A stretch of DNA of 64,000 bases from Micromonospora sp. WMMD882 (GTDB lineage Bacteria > Actinomycetota > Actinomycetes > Mycobacteriales > Micromonosporaceae), in NCBI RefSeq assembly GCF_027497255.1, contig NZ_CP114903.1, forward strand, positions 6,262,001-6,326,000, in the 5' to 3' direction. How positions within the stretch are numbered: the first letter of the stretch is position 1; each line of letters opens with the position of its first letter. The notes beneath the pieces were generated by a model. It saw nothing but the letters and a program-made list of their open reading frames with translations, was not told the origin of the DNA and did not search any database. The position numbers and the translations under genes were made by a program. Below are positions 44,961-53,746 of the stretch, in pieces.

Positions 44961-45452
44961 GTGCCAACGCGTGGCGTCGTATACGTCCACTCCACTCCGC
45001 TCGCCGTGTGCCCGCACGTCGAGTGGGCCATCGCGCGCGTGCTCACCGCGCCGGTCAGCCTGCAGTGGACGGCCCAGCCCGTCGATCCCGGCGCCCGCCG
45101 GGCCGAGTGCGGGTGGACGGGCCGTCCGGGTACGGGCGCCGAGCTGGCCGCTGCCCTCCGGCAGTGGCCCATGATCCGTTACGAGGTGACCGAGGAGCCC
45201 AGCCCCGGCGTCGACGGTGAACGTTTCATGTACGTGCCGGGCCGGGGCCTGTTCCGGGCCACCGTGGGCGCGGCCGGTGACATCCAGCTCGGCGAGGACC
45301 GGCTGCGCACGATCATGGCCGCCGCCCGGGGGCCGGAGGCGCTCGCCCACGCCCTCGACAAGGCCCTCGGCACCTCCTGGGACGCCGAGCTGGAGCCCTA
45401 CCGCTACGCCGGCGACGGCGCCCCCGTCACCCTCCTCACCCGGGTCGGCTGA
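44961..45452 (+). CDS. DUF3145 family protein
   Basis: A 163-residue protein that matches the actinobacterial DUF3145 family throughout: MPTRGVVYVHSTPLAVCPHVEWA at the start, RYEVTEEPS in the middle, and LEPYRYAGDGAPV at the end. Family members are conserved across Actinobacteria, but their biochemical role is not established. GTG 44961 follows GGGAGG. It ends at a strong hairpin, so it is probably monocistronic. Confidence 0.88.
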   Translation: MPTRGVVYVHSTPLAVCPHVEWAIARVLTAPVSLQWTAQPVDPGARRAECGWTGRPGTGAELAAALRQWPMIRYEVTEEPSPGVDGERFMYVPGRGLFRATVGAAGDIQLGEDRLRTIMAAARGPEALAHALDKALGTSWDAELEPYRYAGDGAPVTLLTRVG

Positions 45453-45456
45453 CCCG

Positions 45457-45486
45457 CCCACCCCTCCCCGGCCGGGGAGGGGTGGG
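45457..45486 (+). terminator. Terminator after the DUF3145 gene
   Basis: A perfect 15-bp inverted repeat (CCCACCCCTCCCCGG and complement, 45457-45486) begins a few bases past the stop and ends 48 bp before the nagZ start. Confidence 0.85.
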
Positions 45487-45533
45487 AGCGGGGGATTTGG
45501 TGGGCGTGGGGGAAGGCTGGTGGGATAGGGGGT

Positions 45534-47255
45534 GTGTCGTCCCTGCTTCGGCGTACCGGCGCCGCCTCCGTCCTGCTGGCCGTCCTCGGCGCTGCGGGGT
45601 GCGCGGGGACAGCGGGACCGTCGGCCGCCCCGAGCGCCAGCCCGACGGTGACCACCTCGGCTCCCAGCCCCAGCCCGGCCGCCGACCCCGCCGCCCGGGC
45701 GGCCGAGCTGGTCGCCCGACTCGCCGACGAGGACCTGGTCGGGCAGGTGCTGATGCCGTACGCCTACGGCAGCTCGGCCACCGACGTGTCGGCCGGCTCG
45801 GCGCAGGGCAACAAGGCGCTGGCCGGGGTGGCCACGCCGGCCGAGATGGTGGCGAGGTACCGGCTCGGCGGGCTGATCCTGGTGGGCTTCTCCGCCGACG
45901 ACCCGACCTCCGGCAACCAGGAGACCACCAACGTCGACAACCCGGAGCAGGTCCGCGCGCTGACCGGTGGGCTGCGCGCCGCCGCCGGCAAGCTGCCCGC
46001 CGGGGCGGCGCCCCTGCTGATCGGCACCGACCAGGAGTACGGCGTGGTCACCCGGATCACCGACGGCGTCACCCAGTTGCCCAGCGCCCTGGCGGCCGGC
46101 GCGGCCGACGACCCGGCCCGGACCGAGGCCGCCTGGCGGGCCGCCGGCGCCGAGCTCGCCGCCCTCGGCATCAACCTCGACTTCGCCCCGGTGGCCGACG
46201 TGCTCGCCACCCGCAGCACGGTGATCGGCTCCCGATCCTTCGGCGCCGACCCGAAGCGGGTCGGCGCGCAGGTCGGCGGGGCGGTGCGCGGCCTCCAGGG
46301 CGCCGGGGTGGCGGCCACCCTCAAGCACTTCCCCGGCCACGGCCACAGCGCCGCCGACTCGCACGCCGAGCTGCCGGTGCTCACCCAGCCCCGCAGGACG
46401 CTCGACGCCGGGGCGCTGCCCCCGTTCGCCGCCGGGATCGACGCGGGGGCCTGGGTGGTGATGTCGGCCCACCTCGACGTCCGGGCGGTCGAGCCGGGCG
46501 TGGCCGGGACGTTCTCCCGCAAGCTGCTCACCGACGTGCTGCGGGGCCAGCTCGGCTTCCAGGGCGTGGTGGTCACCGACGGGATGAACATGGCCCCGGC
46601 GAAGAAGTACCCGCCGGGCGAGGCGGCGGTCCGGGCGCTCAACGCCGGCAACGACCTGATCCTCATGCCACCGAACGTGACCCGGGCGTACGACGGCCTG
46701 CTCGCCGCGCTGCGGGACGGCTCGCTGCCCCGTGCCCGGCTGGTCGAGGCGGTGACCCGGGTGTTGACCCTGAAGTTCCGACTGGCCGACCTCCCGACCC
46801 CGGACCCGGCCGCCATCGGCGACGAGGCCCACGTGCGGGCCGCCCGGGACCTGGCCACCGCCGCGGTGACCATGCTGCGTGGCTCCTGCTCCCGGGCGAA
46901 GGTCCCCGGCCCGGTCACCGTCACCGCCTCCGGCGGGCGGGACCGGACGAAGGCCGCGTTGACCGAGGCGCTGACCGCCGCCGGGGTGCGGGTGGTCCCC
47001 TCCGGCGGCACGGTGGTGCACCTCGTCGGGTACGGCGACGGGGCCGGCGACCTGAGCGCCGACGCCGACGTCACGGTGGCCATGGACACCCCGTACGTGC
47101 TGGCGAAGGCGACGTCACCGGTTCTGCTGGCCACGTACTCGTCGAGCCGGGCGTCGATGGCCGGGCTCGCCGACGTGCTCGCCGGGCGGGTCCGCCCGAC
47201 CGGGCGTGCCCCGGTGCCGGTGCCCGGCCTCTCCGCCGGGACCTGCGCCCGCTGA
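45534..47255 (+). CDS. nagZ: GH3 beta-N-acetylglucosaminidase (NagZ-type lipoprotein)
   Basis: A 573-residue lipoprotein. The signal peptide ends in the lipobox LGAAGC (Cys near residue 24), so the enzyme is tethered outside the membrane. The GH3 barrel has the NagZ signature KHFPGHGHSAADSH, whose His-Asp pair acts as acid/base, and the nucleophile Asp in VVVTDGMNM. A C-terminal domain of about 180 residues extends past the single-domain bacterial NagZ, ending with a TYGSTRASMAGLADVL-like segment. It removes N-acetylglucosamine from peptidoglycan fragments during wall recycling. GTG 45534 is the start. Confidence 0.93.
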   Translation: MSSLLRRTGAASVLLAVLGAAGCAGTAGPSAAPSASPTVTTSAPSPSPAADPAARAAELVARLADEDLVGQVLMPYAYGSSATDVSAGSAQGNKALAGVATPAEMVARYRLGGLILVGFSADDPTSGNQETTNVDNPEQVRALTGGLRAAAGKLPAGAAPLLIGTDQEYGVVTRITDGVTQLPSALAAGAADDPARTEAAWRAAGAELAALGINLDFAPVADVLATRSTVIGSRSFGADPKRVGAQVGGAVRGLQGAGVAATLKHFPGHGHSAADSHAELPVLTQPRRTLDAGALPPFAAGIDAGAWVVMSAHLDVRAVEPGVAGTFSRKLLTDVLRGQLGFQGVVVTDGMNMAPAKKYPPGEAAVRALNAGNDLILMPPNVTRAYDGLLAALRDGSLPRARLVEAVTRVLTLKFRLADLPTPDPAAIGDEAHVRAARDLATAAVTMLRGSCSRAKVPGPVTVTASGGRDRTKAALTEALTAAGVRVVPSGGTVVHLVGYGDGAGDLSADADVTVAMDTPYVLAKATSPVLLATYSSSRASMAGLADVLAGRVRPTGRAPVPVPGLSAGTCAR

Positions 47256-47664
47256 CCGGCGGCGCCCCGGCAGGGACGGCTGGGCGGTGGTCCGGCCCGC
47301 GCCCCGGCCGGAGCGCTTCCTGCCGGAGCGACCGGCGTGCGACCGGCGAGTGGAGGCACGTGGTGGGTTGTCGAGTCGCGACAGCGTCCCGCTGCTTGAG
47401 AGCAGGCAACGGGCAGGGACGGGGCCGCCCGGTGACGGCTCCGGCTGCCCGGCGGCGCGCAGACGAGGGAGAGGGGCTTCCCGGCGGTGCGGACGCTGGG
47501 CGTTCCTCGCCGAGAGCGCCGGGACACCGCCGGGCGTGTCGCGGAAGGCTGCGCGGTCGCGTCGGGGCGGCGGCGGGGACGGCGGACCCGCGCCACCCCG
47601 ACGCAGAAACGGCCCGGGCCCCGCTGCCGTGGTACGACAGGGGGCCCGGGCCGATCGGGGTGAC
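47256..47664. other. 409-bp gene-free region
   Basis: This convergent gap between nagZ and fabF contains no reading frame of coding character. Apart from the terminator at 47610-47653, I see only scattered short GC-rich repeats, including two GCGACCGGCG-like copies near 47340. Confidence 0.6.
47610..47653. terminator. Terminator of the fab operon
   Basis: CGGCCCGGGCCCC (47610-47622) pairs with GGGGCCCGGGCCG (47641-47653) over 13 bp. The loop itself has a weak CTG.CGT/ACG.CAG stem. It starts 12 bp past the fabF stop. Confidence 0.85.
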
Positions 47665-48891
47665 TCAGGGACGGGTGAAGACGAGCGCCACGTTGTGCCC
47701 GCCGAAGCCGAACGAGTTGTTCAGCGCGGCGGGGACGTCCATGTGGCGGGCCTTGTTGGCGGCCACCTCCATGTCGAGGCCGTCGTCCGGGTCGTCCAGG
47801 TTGATCGTCGGGGGCACCACGCCGTCCCGGATCGCCAGGATCGTGGCGATCGACTCCAGCGCGCCGGCCGCCCCGAGCAGGTGACCGGTCATCGACTTGG
47901 TGGCGGTCAGCACGGGGTGGTCGCCGAGGGCCCGGTGCAACGCCACGATCTCCGCCAGGTCACCGACCGGCGTGGAGGTGGCGTGCGCGTTGACGTGCAC
48001 GATGTCGCTCTTCGCCACCCCGGCGTCGGCGATGGCCTTCGCGATGGCCCGGACCGCGCCCGCGCCCTCCGGGTGCGGCTGCACGATGTCGTACCCGTCG
48101 GAGGTGATGCCGGACCCGGCGAGCCGGGCGTAGACCCGCGCGCCGCGGGCGGCGGCGTGGTCGGCCCGCTCCAGCACCACCACGCCGGCGCCCTCGCCGA
48201 GGACGAAGCCGTCCCGGCCCTTGTCCCACGGACGCGACGCCAGCTCCGGCTCGTCGTTACGGGTGGACATGGCCCGCATCGACGCGAACCCGGCCATCGG
48301 CAGCGGGTGGATGACCGCCTCGGTGCCGCCGGCCACCACCACGTCGGCCCGGCCGGCGCGGATCATGTCCAGGCCGAGCGCGATGGCCTCCGCGCCGGTG
48401 GCGCAGGCGCTGGCCACCGCGTGCACGCCGGCCTGCGCGCCCAGCTCCAGCCCCACCCAGGCGGCGGGACCGTTCGGCATCAGCATCGGCACCGTGTGCG
48501 GGGAGACCCGCCGCGGGCCGGACTTCTCCAGGATGTCGTCCTGGTTGAGCAGGGTCACCGCGCCACCGATCCCGGAGCCGACGCTGACCCCCAGCCGCTC
48601 CGGGTCCAGCCCGGAGTCGGCCAGGCCGGCGTCCGCCCAGGCCTGGTGCGCGGCGATCAGGGCGATCGCCTCGGACCGGTCGAGCCGGCGCAGCTTCACC
48701 CGGTCGATCAGCCCGCCCGGATCGACGGCGAGCCGGGCGGCGATACGGACGGGAAGCTGGCCGGCCCACTCCTCGGTGAGCGCGCTCACCCCGGAGCGGC
48801 CGGCGAGCATGGCCTCCCAGGTCGACGCGACGTCCCCGCCCAGCGGGGTCGTCGCGCCGAGCCCGGTGACGACGACGTCGGAGCGACTCAT
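47665..48891 (-). CDS. fabF: Beta-ketoacyl-ACP synthase II (FabF)
   Basis: A 408-residue thiolase-fold condensing enzyme. The active-site Cys is in ASACATGAEAI, and the two catalytic histidines in NAHATSTPVGD and SMTGHLLGAAG. It elongates acyl-ACP chains with malonyl-ACP in type II fatty acid synthesis and closes the fabD-fabH-acpP-fabF operon. ATG 48891 begins 2 bp after the acpP stop. The length and the lack of a CLF-type Gln confirm a housekeeping KS rather than a polyketide chain-length factor. Confidence 0.97.
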   Translation of the reverse strand: MSRSDVVVTGLGATTPLGGDVASTWEAMLAGRSGVSALTEEWAGQLPVRIAARLAVDPGGLIDRVKLRRLDRSEAIALIAAHQAWADAGLADSGLDPERLGVSVGSGIGGAVTLLNQDDILEKSGPRRVSPHTVPMLMPNGPAAWVGLELGAQAGVHAVASACATGAEAIALGLDMIRAGRADVVVAGGTEAVIHPLPMAGFASMRAMSTRNDEPELASRPWDKGRDGFVLGEGAGVVVLERADHAAARGARVYARLAGSGITSDGYDIVQPHPEGAGAVRAIAKAIADAGVAKSDIVHVNAHATSTPVGDLAEIVALHRALGDHPVLTATKSMTGHLLGAAGALESIATILAIRDGVVPPTINLDDPDDGLDMEVAANKARHMDVPAALNNSFGFGGHNVALVFTRP

Positions 48892-48893
48892 GA

Positions 48894-49133
48894 TCAGGAC
48901 TGCGCCTCGATGAAGCTGACGGCGTCCCCGACGGTCTTCAGGTTCTGCACCTCGTTGTCCGGGATCTTGACGCCGAACTTCTCCTCCGCGGCCACCACGA
49001 CCTCCACCATGGAGAGCGAGTCGACGTCGAGGTCGTCGGTGAACGACTTCTCCTCGGCCACCTCGTCCGGGTTCACCCCGGCCACCTCTTCGAGGATCTC
49101 GGCGAGGCCGGTGGTGATCTCGTCACGGGTCAT
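48894..49133 (-). CDS. acpP: Acyl carrier protein
   Basis: A 79-residue acidic four-helix carrier. The phosphopantetheine Ser is in DLDVDSLSMVE (Ser near residue 40). ATG 49133 begins MTRDEITTGLAEILEE; an upstream in-frame ATG would add MERKHIA but lies where the ribosome site (GGAAG) is expected. It shuttles acyl chains between FabD, FabH and FabF. It is the only ACP in the window, embedded in the fatty-acid operon, so it is housekeeping rather than polyketide-specific. Confidence 0.96.
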   Translation of the reverse strand: MTRDEITTGLAEILEEVAGVNPDEVAEEKSFTDDLDVDSLSMVEVVVAAEEKFGVKIPDNEVQNLKTVGDAVSFIEAQS

Positions 49134-49219
49134 TGCGATGTGCTTCCTCTCCATAAGGGTGTACACGTCCGACAGCGGTGCCGGCGGACGGGAACGGCGG
49201 GCTGACGCCACGCCGGACA

Positions 49220-50164
49220 TCAGGGACAGCGGACGACCTGACCGGCGTAGGTCAGGCCACCGCCGAAACCGAAGAGCAGCACCGGCGCCCCCGAGGGCAC
49301 CTCCCGCCGCTCCACCAGCTTGGACAGGGCCAGCGGCACGCTCGCCGCCGAGGTGTTGCCGGACTCGACGATGTCCTTGGCGATCACCGCGTCCGGGATG
49401 CCCAGCCGCTTGGCGATACCGTCGATGATCCGGCTGTTGGCCTGGTGCGGCACGAAGGCGGCCAGCTCCTCGGGGCGTACCCCGGCCCGCTCGCACGCCT
49501 GCAGCGCCAGCGGGGCCAGCTCGGTGGTCGCCCAGCGGAACACCGCCTGCCCCTCCTGCTGCACGTACGGCCGCCAGCCCTCGATGCGTACCGCGTCGCC
49601 CTTCTCCGGGACCGAGCCCCAGACCACCGGGCCCACCCCGGCCGGCTCGCCCTCGGCGGTGGCGGTGACCACCGCCGCGCCCGCGCCGTCGGCGAAGATG
49701 ATGCAGGTGGACCGGTCCGTCCAGTCGACGAAGTCGGAGAGCTTCTCCGCGCCGATGACCAGCGCGTTGCGGGACGCCCCGGCGCGGATCGCGTGGTCGA
49801 CGGTGCCGAGCGCGTACGCGAAGCCGGAGCAGGCGGTGTTCAGGTCGAACGCGCCCGGCGCGGTGATGCCCAGCCGGGCGGCCACCCGGCAGGCCACGTT
49901 CGGGCTGCGGTCGATCGACGTGCAGGTGGCCACCACCACCAGGTCGATGTCGGCGGCGGTGAGACCGGAGTTGGCAAGCGCCTTGTCGGCGGCGAGGGCG
50001 GCCATGTCGGCGACGCTCTCGCCGTCGGCGATCCGGCGGCTGGCGATGCCCACCCGGTCCCGGATCCATTCGTCGTTGGTCTCCACGAGCTGGGCCAGCT
50101 CGTCGTTGGTCACCACCCGGGACGGCTGGTAGTGCCCCATGGAGAGAATCCGGCTTCCGCTCAT
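49220..50164 (-). CDS. fabH: Beta-ketoacyl-ACP synthase III (FabH)
   Basis: A 314-residue initiating condensing enzyme: catalytic Cys in DLNTACSGFAY (near residue 112), His in FVPHQANSRI and Asn in ESGNTSAAS. It joins acetyl- or branched acyl-CoA starters to malonyl-ACP, which in actinobacteria sets the iso/anteiso fatty-acid profile. ATG 50164 overlaps the fabD stop (ATGA), so translation is coupled. Confidence 0.97.
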   Translation of the reverse strand: MSGSRILSMGHYQPSRVVTNDELAQLVETNDEWIRDRVGIASRRIADGESVADMAALAADKALANSGLTAADIDLVVVATCTSIDRSPNVACRVAARLGITAPGAFDLNTACSGFAYALGTVDHAIRAGASRNALVIGAEKLSDFVDWTDRSTCIIFADGAGAAVVTATAEGEPAGVGPVVWGSVPEKGDAVRIEGWRPYVQQEGQAVFRWATTELAPLALQACERAGVRPEELAAFVPHQANSRIIDGIAKRLGIPDAVIAKDIVESGNTSAASVPLALSKLVERREVPSGAPVLLFGFGGGLTYAGQVVRCP

Positions 50165-51093
50165 GCCTGCTGTCCTCCGTGCCGGGCGATCAGGTCCCGA
50201 GCGGCCGGCAGGTCGTCCGGGGTGTTCAGGGTGACGATCTCGGGGAGCGCGACGGAGCCCTTGTACTCGCGCTTGATCAGACCGGCCAGCGTGCCGGCCG
50301 GGGGCAGCTCGATCACCGCGGTCACCCCCAGGTCGACCAGGCTGGCCATGCACAGATCCCAGCGCACCGGCGCGGTGACCTGCCGGACCAGCCGCCGCAC
50401 CAGGTCACGGCCCTGCCCCACGGCGGCCCCGTCGAGGTTGGAGAGCAGGACCCGGGCCGGGTCGTCGACGGTGATCCCGTCGGCGAGCGCGGTCAGCGTC
50501 GCCTCGGCCGGAGCCATGTACGGGGTGTGGAACGCGCCGGCGACCTTGAGCCGCATGATCCGGGCGCCGGTCGGCGGCTCGGCGGCGAGCCGGTCGATCC
50601 CCTCGCTCGCGCCGGCCGCGACGACCTGGCCGGTGGCGTTGCGGTTGGCCGGGTGCAGCCCGTGCTTCTCGATCACGGTGAGCACCTCTTCGGCGTCACC
50701 GCCCAGCACCGCCGCCATGCCCGTCGGCTCGACCGCGCAGGCCGCCGCCATCTCCCGGCCACGCACCCCGGCGAGCGCGATCGCGGCCTCCGCCGACAGC
50801 GCTCCGGCCAGGGCGGACGCGCCCAGCTCGCCGACGCTGTGCCCGGCGGTGAGCCCCACGTCGTGCATCGGCAGGTGCTCGGCGGCGAGCAGCGACGCCG
50901 CGACGAGCAACGGTTGGGTCCGGGCGGTGTCCCTGATCTCGTCCGCGTCGGCGGTGACGCCGAGGTGCAGCAGGTCGACCCCGGTGAGCGCCGACCACCA
51001 GCGCAGCCGCGCCTCGGCGCCGGGAAGGCCGAGCCACGGGGTCAGGAAGCCGGGTTTCTGCGAACCCTGGCCTGGAGAGAGTACGGCGAGCAC
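50161..51093 (-). CDS. fabD: Malonyl-CoA:ACP transacylase (FabD)
   Basis: A 310-residue transacylase. LSPGQGSQ opens the protein, the catalytic Ser lies in the GHSVGE-like AGHSVGELGA (near residue 90), the second catalytic residue is in the ATGQVV/VAGAFHTPYM region (His near 197), and the family Gln and Arg are present. It loads malonyl groups on ACP for chain extension. It is the first gene of the fab operon, 106 bp downstream of fasR; GTG 51093 follows AAGGAGAG. Confidence 0.97.
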   Translation of the reverse strand: MLAVLSPGQGSQKPGFLTPWLGLPGAEARLRWWSALTGVDLLHLGVTADADEIRDTARTQPLLVAASLLAAEHLPMHDVGLTAGHSVGELGASALAGALSAEAAIALAGVRGREMAAACAVEPTGMAAVLGGDAEEVLTVIEKHGLHPANRNATGQVVAAGASEGIDRLAAEPPTGARIMRLKVAGAFHTPYMAPAEATLTALADGITVDDPARVLLSNLDGAAVGQGRDLVRRLVRQVTAPVRWDLCMASLVDLGVTAVIELPPAGTLAGLIKREYKGSVALPEIVTLNTPDDLPAARDLIARHGGQQA

Positions 51094-51199
51094 CCCTATG
51101 ACTCTCCTTGATACTCGTGGGTCATGCGTTGTCGACAGACACCAAACCGCACTAGATGCTTTGGAGGGATCCTACAAACATCCCTGGTGACCCCGCTGA
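51094..51199 (-). promoter_or_regulatory. fab operon promoter region, presumed FasR target
   Basis: The 106-bp gap is markedly less GC-rich than its surroundings. On the minus strand TTGTAG and TAGTGC lie 17 bp apart (plus-strand 51147-51175 region), a weak vegetative-type promoter. In Streptomyces the PucR-type activator FasR binds upstream of fabD; I cannot confirm its exact site here. Confidence 0.45.
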
Positions 51200-51207
51200 T
51201 CAGCGGG
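51192..51207. repeat. 16-bp perfect palindrome over the fasR stop codon
   Basis: CCCGCTGA and TCAGCGGG (51192-51207) are exact complements and cover the fasR stop at 51200-51202. It could be a compact terminator of fasR or a regulator site for the fab promoter just downstream. Confidence 0.6.
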
Positions 51208-52423
51208 TTTCTGCCCGCCCACCGCCCACGGTGGGTGTAACCGAGGTCACCGGATCGAGCCGGCCCACGGTCAGCGCCACCTGCAGGGCGAACGCCTCCC
51301 GGGGGATCAACGGGGACAGCCCGGTCACCTCGGCGATCCGACGCAGCCGGTAACGAACGGTGTTCGGGTGCACGAACAGCGTACGGGCCGTGCTCTCCAG
51401 CACCCCGCCGGCGGCGAGGAACGCGTCCAGGGTCTCCAGCAGCTCACCGCCGGCCCGGACCAGGGTGGCGTAGCAGTCGTGACGCAGCCGCCGCCGGGCC
51501 TCGGCGTCCCCGGCCAGCGCCCGCTCGGGCAGCAGCTCACCGGCCGGCACCGGGCGGGGCGCGGCCGGCCAGGCCGGAGCGGCCCGGTAACCGGCCAGCG
51601 CGGCGCGGGCCGACTCGGTCGCCTCGTCCAGGCTCGGCACGGCCGGGCCGACCACCACCGGCCCCTCGCCGAACGCGGGCAGCAGCTTCGCGCTGGCGGC
51701 CAGCGGATCGGCCGCCCCGCCGAGCACCACCACCAGCCGGTCGCCGTGCACCCCGCCGATCACCTCCACCCGGATCCGGCGGGCCAGCCGGTAGACGGTG
51801 TGCAGCACGGCCGCCACCTCGCCACCGGGGGAGCGGCCCACCGCCACCGCCACCGGGGGCGCGTCCGCCCAGCCCAGCGCGGCGGCCCGGCTGGCCAGCA
51901 CGTCCGAGGAGTCGCCGCGCAGCAGCGCGTCCACCAGGAGGGCCTGGAGCCGGGCGTCCCACGCCCCCCGCGTCTCGGCGGCCCGCGCGTACGCCCGGGC
52001 GGCGGCGAACGCGATCTCCCGGGAGAAACGCAGCACCACCTCGCGGAGCTGCTGCTCCTCGCCGTCGGCGGCCAAGTCCGGGACCTGCTCCTCGACCACG
52101 TCGATGGTGACCTTGATCAACGCGACGGTGTGCTGGAGGCTGATCGACCGGGCGAGGGCCTGCGGGGCGGTGGCGAAGACGTCGTCGGAGACCTCCTGGG
52201 TGCTGTCCGCCCGACCGCCGCCGTCGCGCAGCCACTGCACCAGCGACCGGACGCCGGCCTGCGCCACCAGCATCACCCAGGAGCGCTGCTCGGCCGGCAG
52301 CGCCCGGAACCAGGGCAGCGTCTCGTCCATCCGGGCCACGCTGGCGGTGGCCAGGGCCCCCGCCGCCCGTTCGATCCGGCGCAGCGTGGCCCGCAGCCCG
52401 ACGGACTCCGGCTCGCTCACCAC
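51200..52423 (-). CDS. fasR: PucR-family fatty-acid synthesis activator FasR
   Basis: A 407-residue regulator with a central GGDEF-like/PucR middle region (residues 150-270) and a C-terminal PucR helix-turn-helix (LFVHPNTVRYRLRRIAEVTGL) near 360-380. It lies immediately upstream of fabD-fabH-acpP-fabF on the same strand, exactly as FasR does in Streptomyces coelicolor, where it activates that operon and is essential. The assignment rests on domain content and this conserved order. The start is the first GTG of a GTG GTG pair at 52423. Confidence 0.93.
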   Translation of the reverse strand: MVSEPESVGLRATLRRIERAAGALATASVARMDETLPWFRALPAEQRSWVMLVAQAGVRSLVQWLRDGGGRADSTQEVSDDVFATAPQALARSISLQHTVALIKVTIDVVEEQVPDLAADGEEQQLREVVLRFSREIAFAAARAYARAAETRGAWDARLQALLVDALLRGDSSDVLASRAAALGWADAPPVAVAVGRSPGGEVAAVLHTVYRLARRIRVEVIGGVHGDRLVVVLGGAADPLAASAKLLPAFGEGPVVVGPAVPSLDEATESARAALAGYRAAPAWPAAPRPVPAGELLPERALAGDAEARRRLRHDCYATLVRAGGELLETLDAFLAAGGVLESTARTLFVHPNTVRYRLRRIAEVTGLSPLIPREAFALQVALTVGRLDPVTSVTPTVGGGRAETR

Positions 52424-52491
52424 GGCCTAAGCCTGACACGCGCCCCGCAGGTCACCGTGCCCCAGCCCCCCTGCCGTGCCATCATGCGGCG

Positions 52492-53148
52492 ATGATCGCC
52501 CGTCCGCCCCTGTCCGTGCCGCTGTCCGCCCTGGCCGGCCTCGTGCTGCTGACGATTCTGGTCGTCGCGGGCTGGCCGCCGCTGGACCGCGCCGACCACG
52601 CGGTGAGCGAGACCTTCCGGGCGTACGGCGACCGCGCCCCAGCCCTGGTCGCGGCGCTGCGGATCCTCACCGACGTGGCCGCCACCGTCCCCTTCCTGCT
52701 CGCCGGGCTGACCGCCGCGATCGCCCTGGCGGCGCGCGGACGTCGCCCGGCGGCGGTGTGCTGCGCCACGGTCACCGTGGTCGTGCCGGCGCTGTGGGGC
52801 CTGGGCCACTGGCTGCTGCGCCACCCCCGCCCGCTGGACGGGTTCGTCACCGTGCACAGCAACGGCTTCCCGAGCGGGCACACCAGCAACGCGGTGGCCG
52901 CCGCGCTCACCGTCGTGCTGCTGCTCTGGCCCCGGCTGACCCGGACCGGGCGGACGGTGGTGGCGCTCGGCGCGGTCGGGTTCGCGCTCTTCGTCAGCCT
53001 GACCCGGGTCGCGTTGCTGGCGCACTGGCCGGCCGACGTGCTCGGCGGCTGGCTGCTGGCGCTGACCGTCGTCCCGCTGGCCGCCCGGCTGGGCACGCGC
53101 GTCGTCCGGGACAGCGCCGCGACCGCCTCCGCCACCCGTTCGGACTGA
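52492..53148 (+). CDS. PAP2-family phosphatase
   Basis: A 218-residue membrane phosphatase with about six helices. The three PAP2 motifs are present: LRHPRP (KxxxxxxRP, Lys replaced in the visible stretch), PSGHTS, and SLTRVALLAHWPAD with the catalytic His and Asp. The family dephosphorylates lipid phosphates such as phosphatidate or undecaprenyl pyrophosphate. It is divergent from fasR. ATG 52492 lacks a strong ribosome site, so the start is less certain than the gene. Confidence 0.9.
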   Translation: MIARPPLSVPLSALAGLVLLTILVVAGWPPLDRADHAVSETFRAYGDRAPALVAALRILTDVAATVPFLLAGLTAAIALAARGRRPAAVCCATVTVVVPALWGLGHWLLRHPRPLDGFVTVHSNGFPSGHTSNAVAAALTVVLLLWPRLTRTGRTVVALGAVGFALFVSLTRVALLAHWPADVLGGWLLALTVVPLAARLGTRVVRDSAATASATRSD

Positions 53149-53348
53149 GCGCCCGGGTGGGCCGGTCGTGGCGCGGTGTTTACGCATGCGACGTACCGCG
53201 CGACGCCGCCGGCCAGTACGGTGACAGGGCACGGCGCAATTCGTGGAACTTCCATGAACGGCGATGGTGCGTCGCCGGCGGGGTCGACCCGACGGCAGGC
53301 GCGAGAAGTGGATCGCCTGCGGGCGAAGGCGAGCGTGAGGAGACCGCA

Positions 53349-53687
53349 ATGGCGCACGGGGAGGCCGAGCACGGTTGCGTCCAGGGGGACCCGGCCCGCC
53401 CGGCGCACCCTGACCCGCAGGGCTCCGGCAAGCCTCACGGCCACCGACGGTCGCCCCTGGGCCCGCCGCCGGTGGGCTCGCCGCCGGCCGAGCCGACCGC
53501 TCGGCCCGTCGAGGAGGACGCGCCGGTGCCCCGGCCCAGGGTCGCCGAATGCATCGACCCGGAGCCGGCGTCGCAGCCGTCCTGCCGGAGCGAACAGCCC
53601 GGTTGGGCCGGCGCGCACCGGCACGGACCGGTGCGGCCGAGCCAGCGCGCGAGCCGCCGGGAGCGCCCGCCGCGTCGGTGGTGCTGA
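53349..53687 (+). CDS. Small Pro/Arg-rich protein, uncertain gene
   Basis: A 112-residue frame from ATG 53349 with GAGGAG upstream. Third codon positions are almost all G or C, like genuine genes here. The product is Pro-, Arg- and His-rich (GSPPAEPTARPVEEDAP, RPSQRASRRERPPRRWC), has four cysteines, no signal peptide and no recognisable domain. It may be a small disordered protein, or non-coding sequence that happens to stay open. The 200 bp upstream has an AT-richer, promoter-like patch near 53180. Confidence 0.45.
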   Translation: MAHGEAEHGCVQGDPARPAHPDPQGSGKPHGHRRSPLGPPPVGSPPAEPTARPVEEDAPVPRPRVAECIDPEPASQPSCRSEQPGWAGAHRHGPVRPSQRASRRERPPRRWC

Positions 53688-53746
53688 CCGCTCACGTCAG
53701 TGGCGGGCCCTGCGGGTAGCGTGACCGACGTCACTGTCGGCAGTGG

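Noticed and set aside
47256..47664. Hidden small gene between nagZ and fabF
   Set aside because: No frame has both a ribosome site and the third-position G/C bias of neighbouring genes.
47665..51093. Polyketide synthase minimal set
   Set aside because: The gene order fabD-fabH-acpP-fabF with fasR upstream is the housekeeping fatty-acid operon, and no chain-length factor or cyclase accompanies it.
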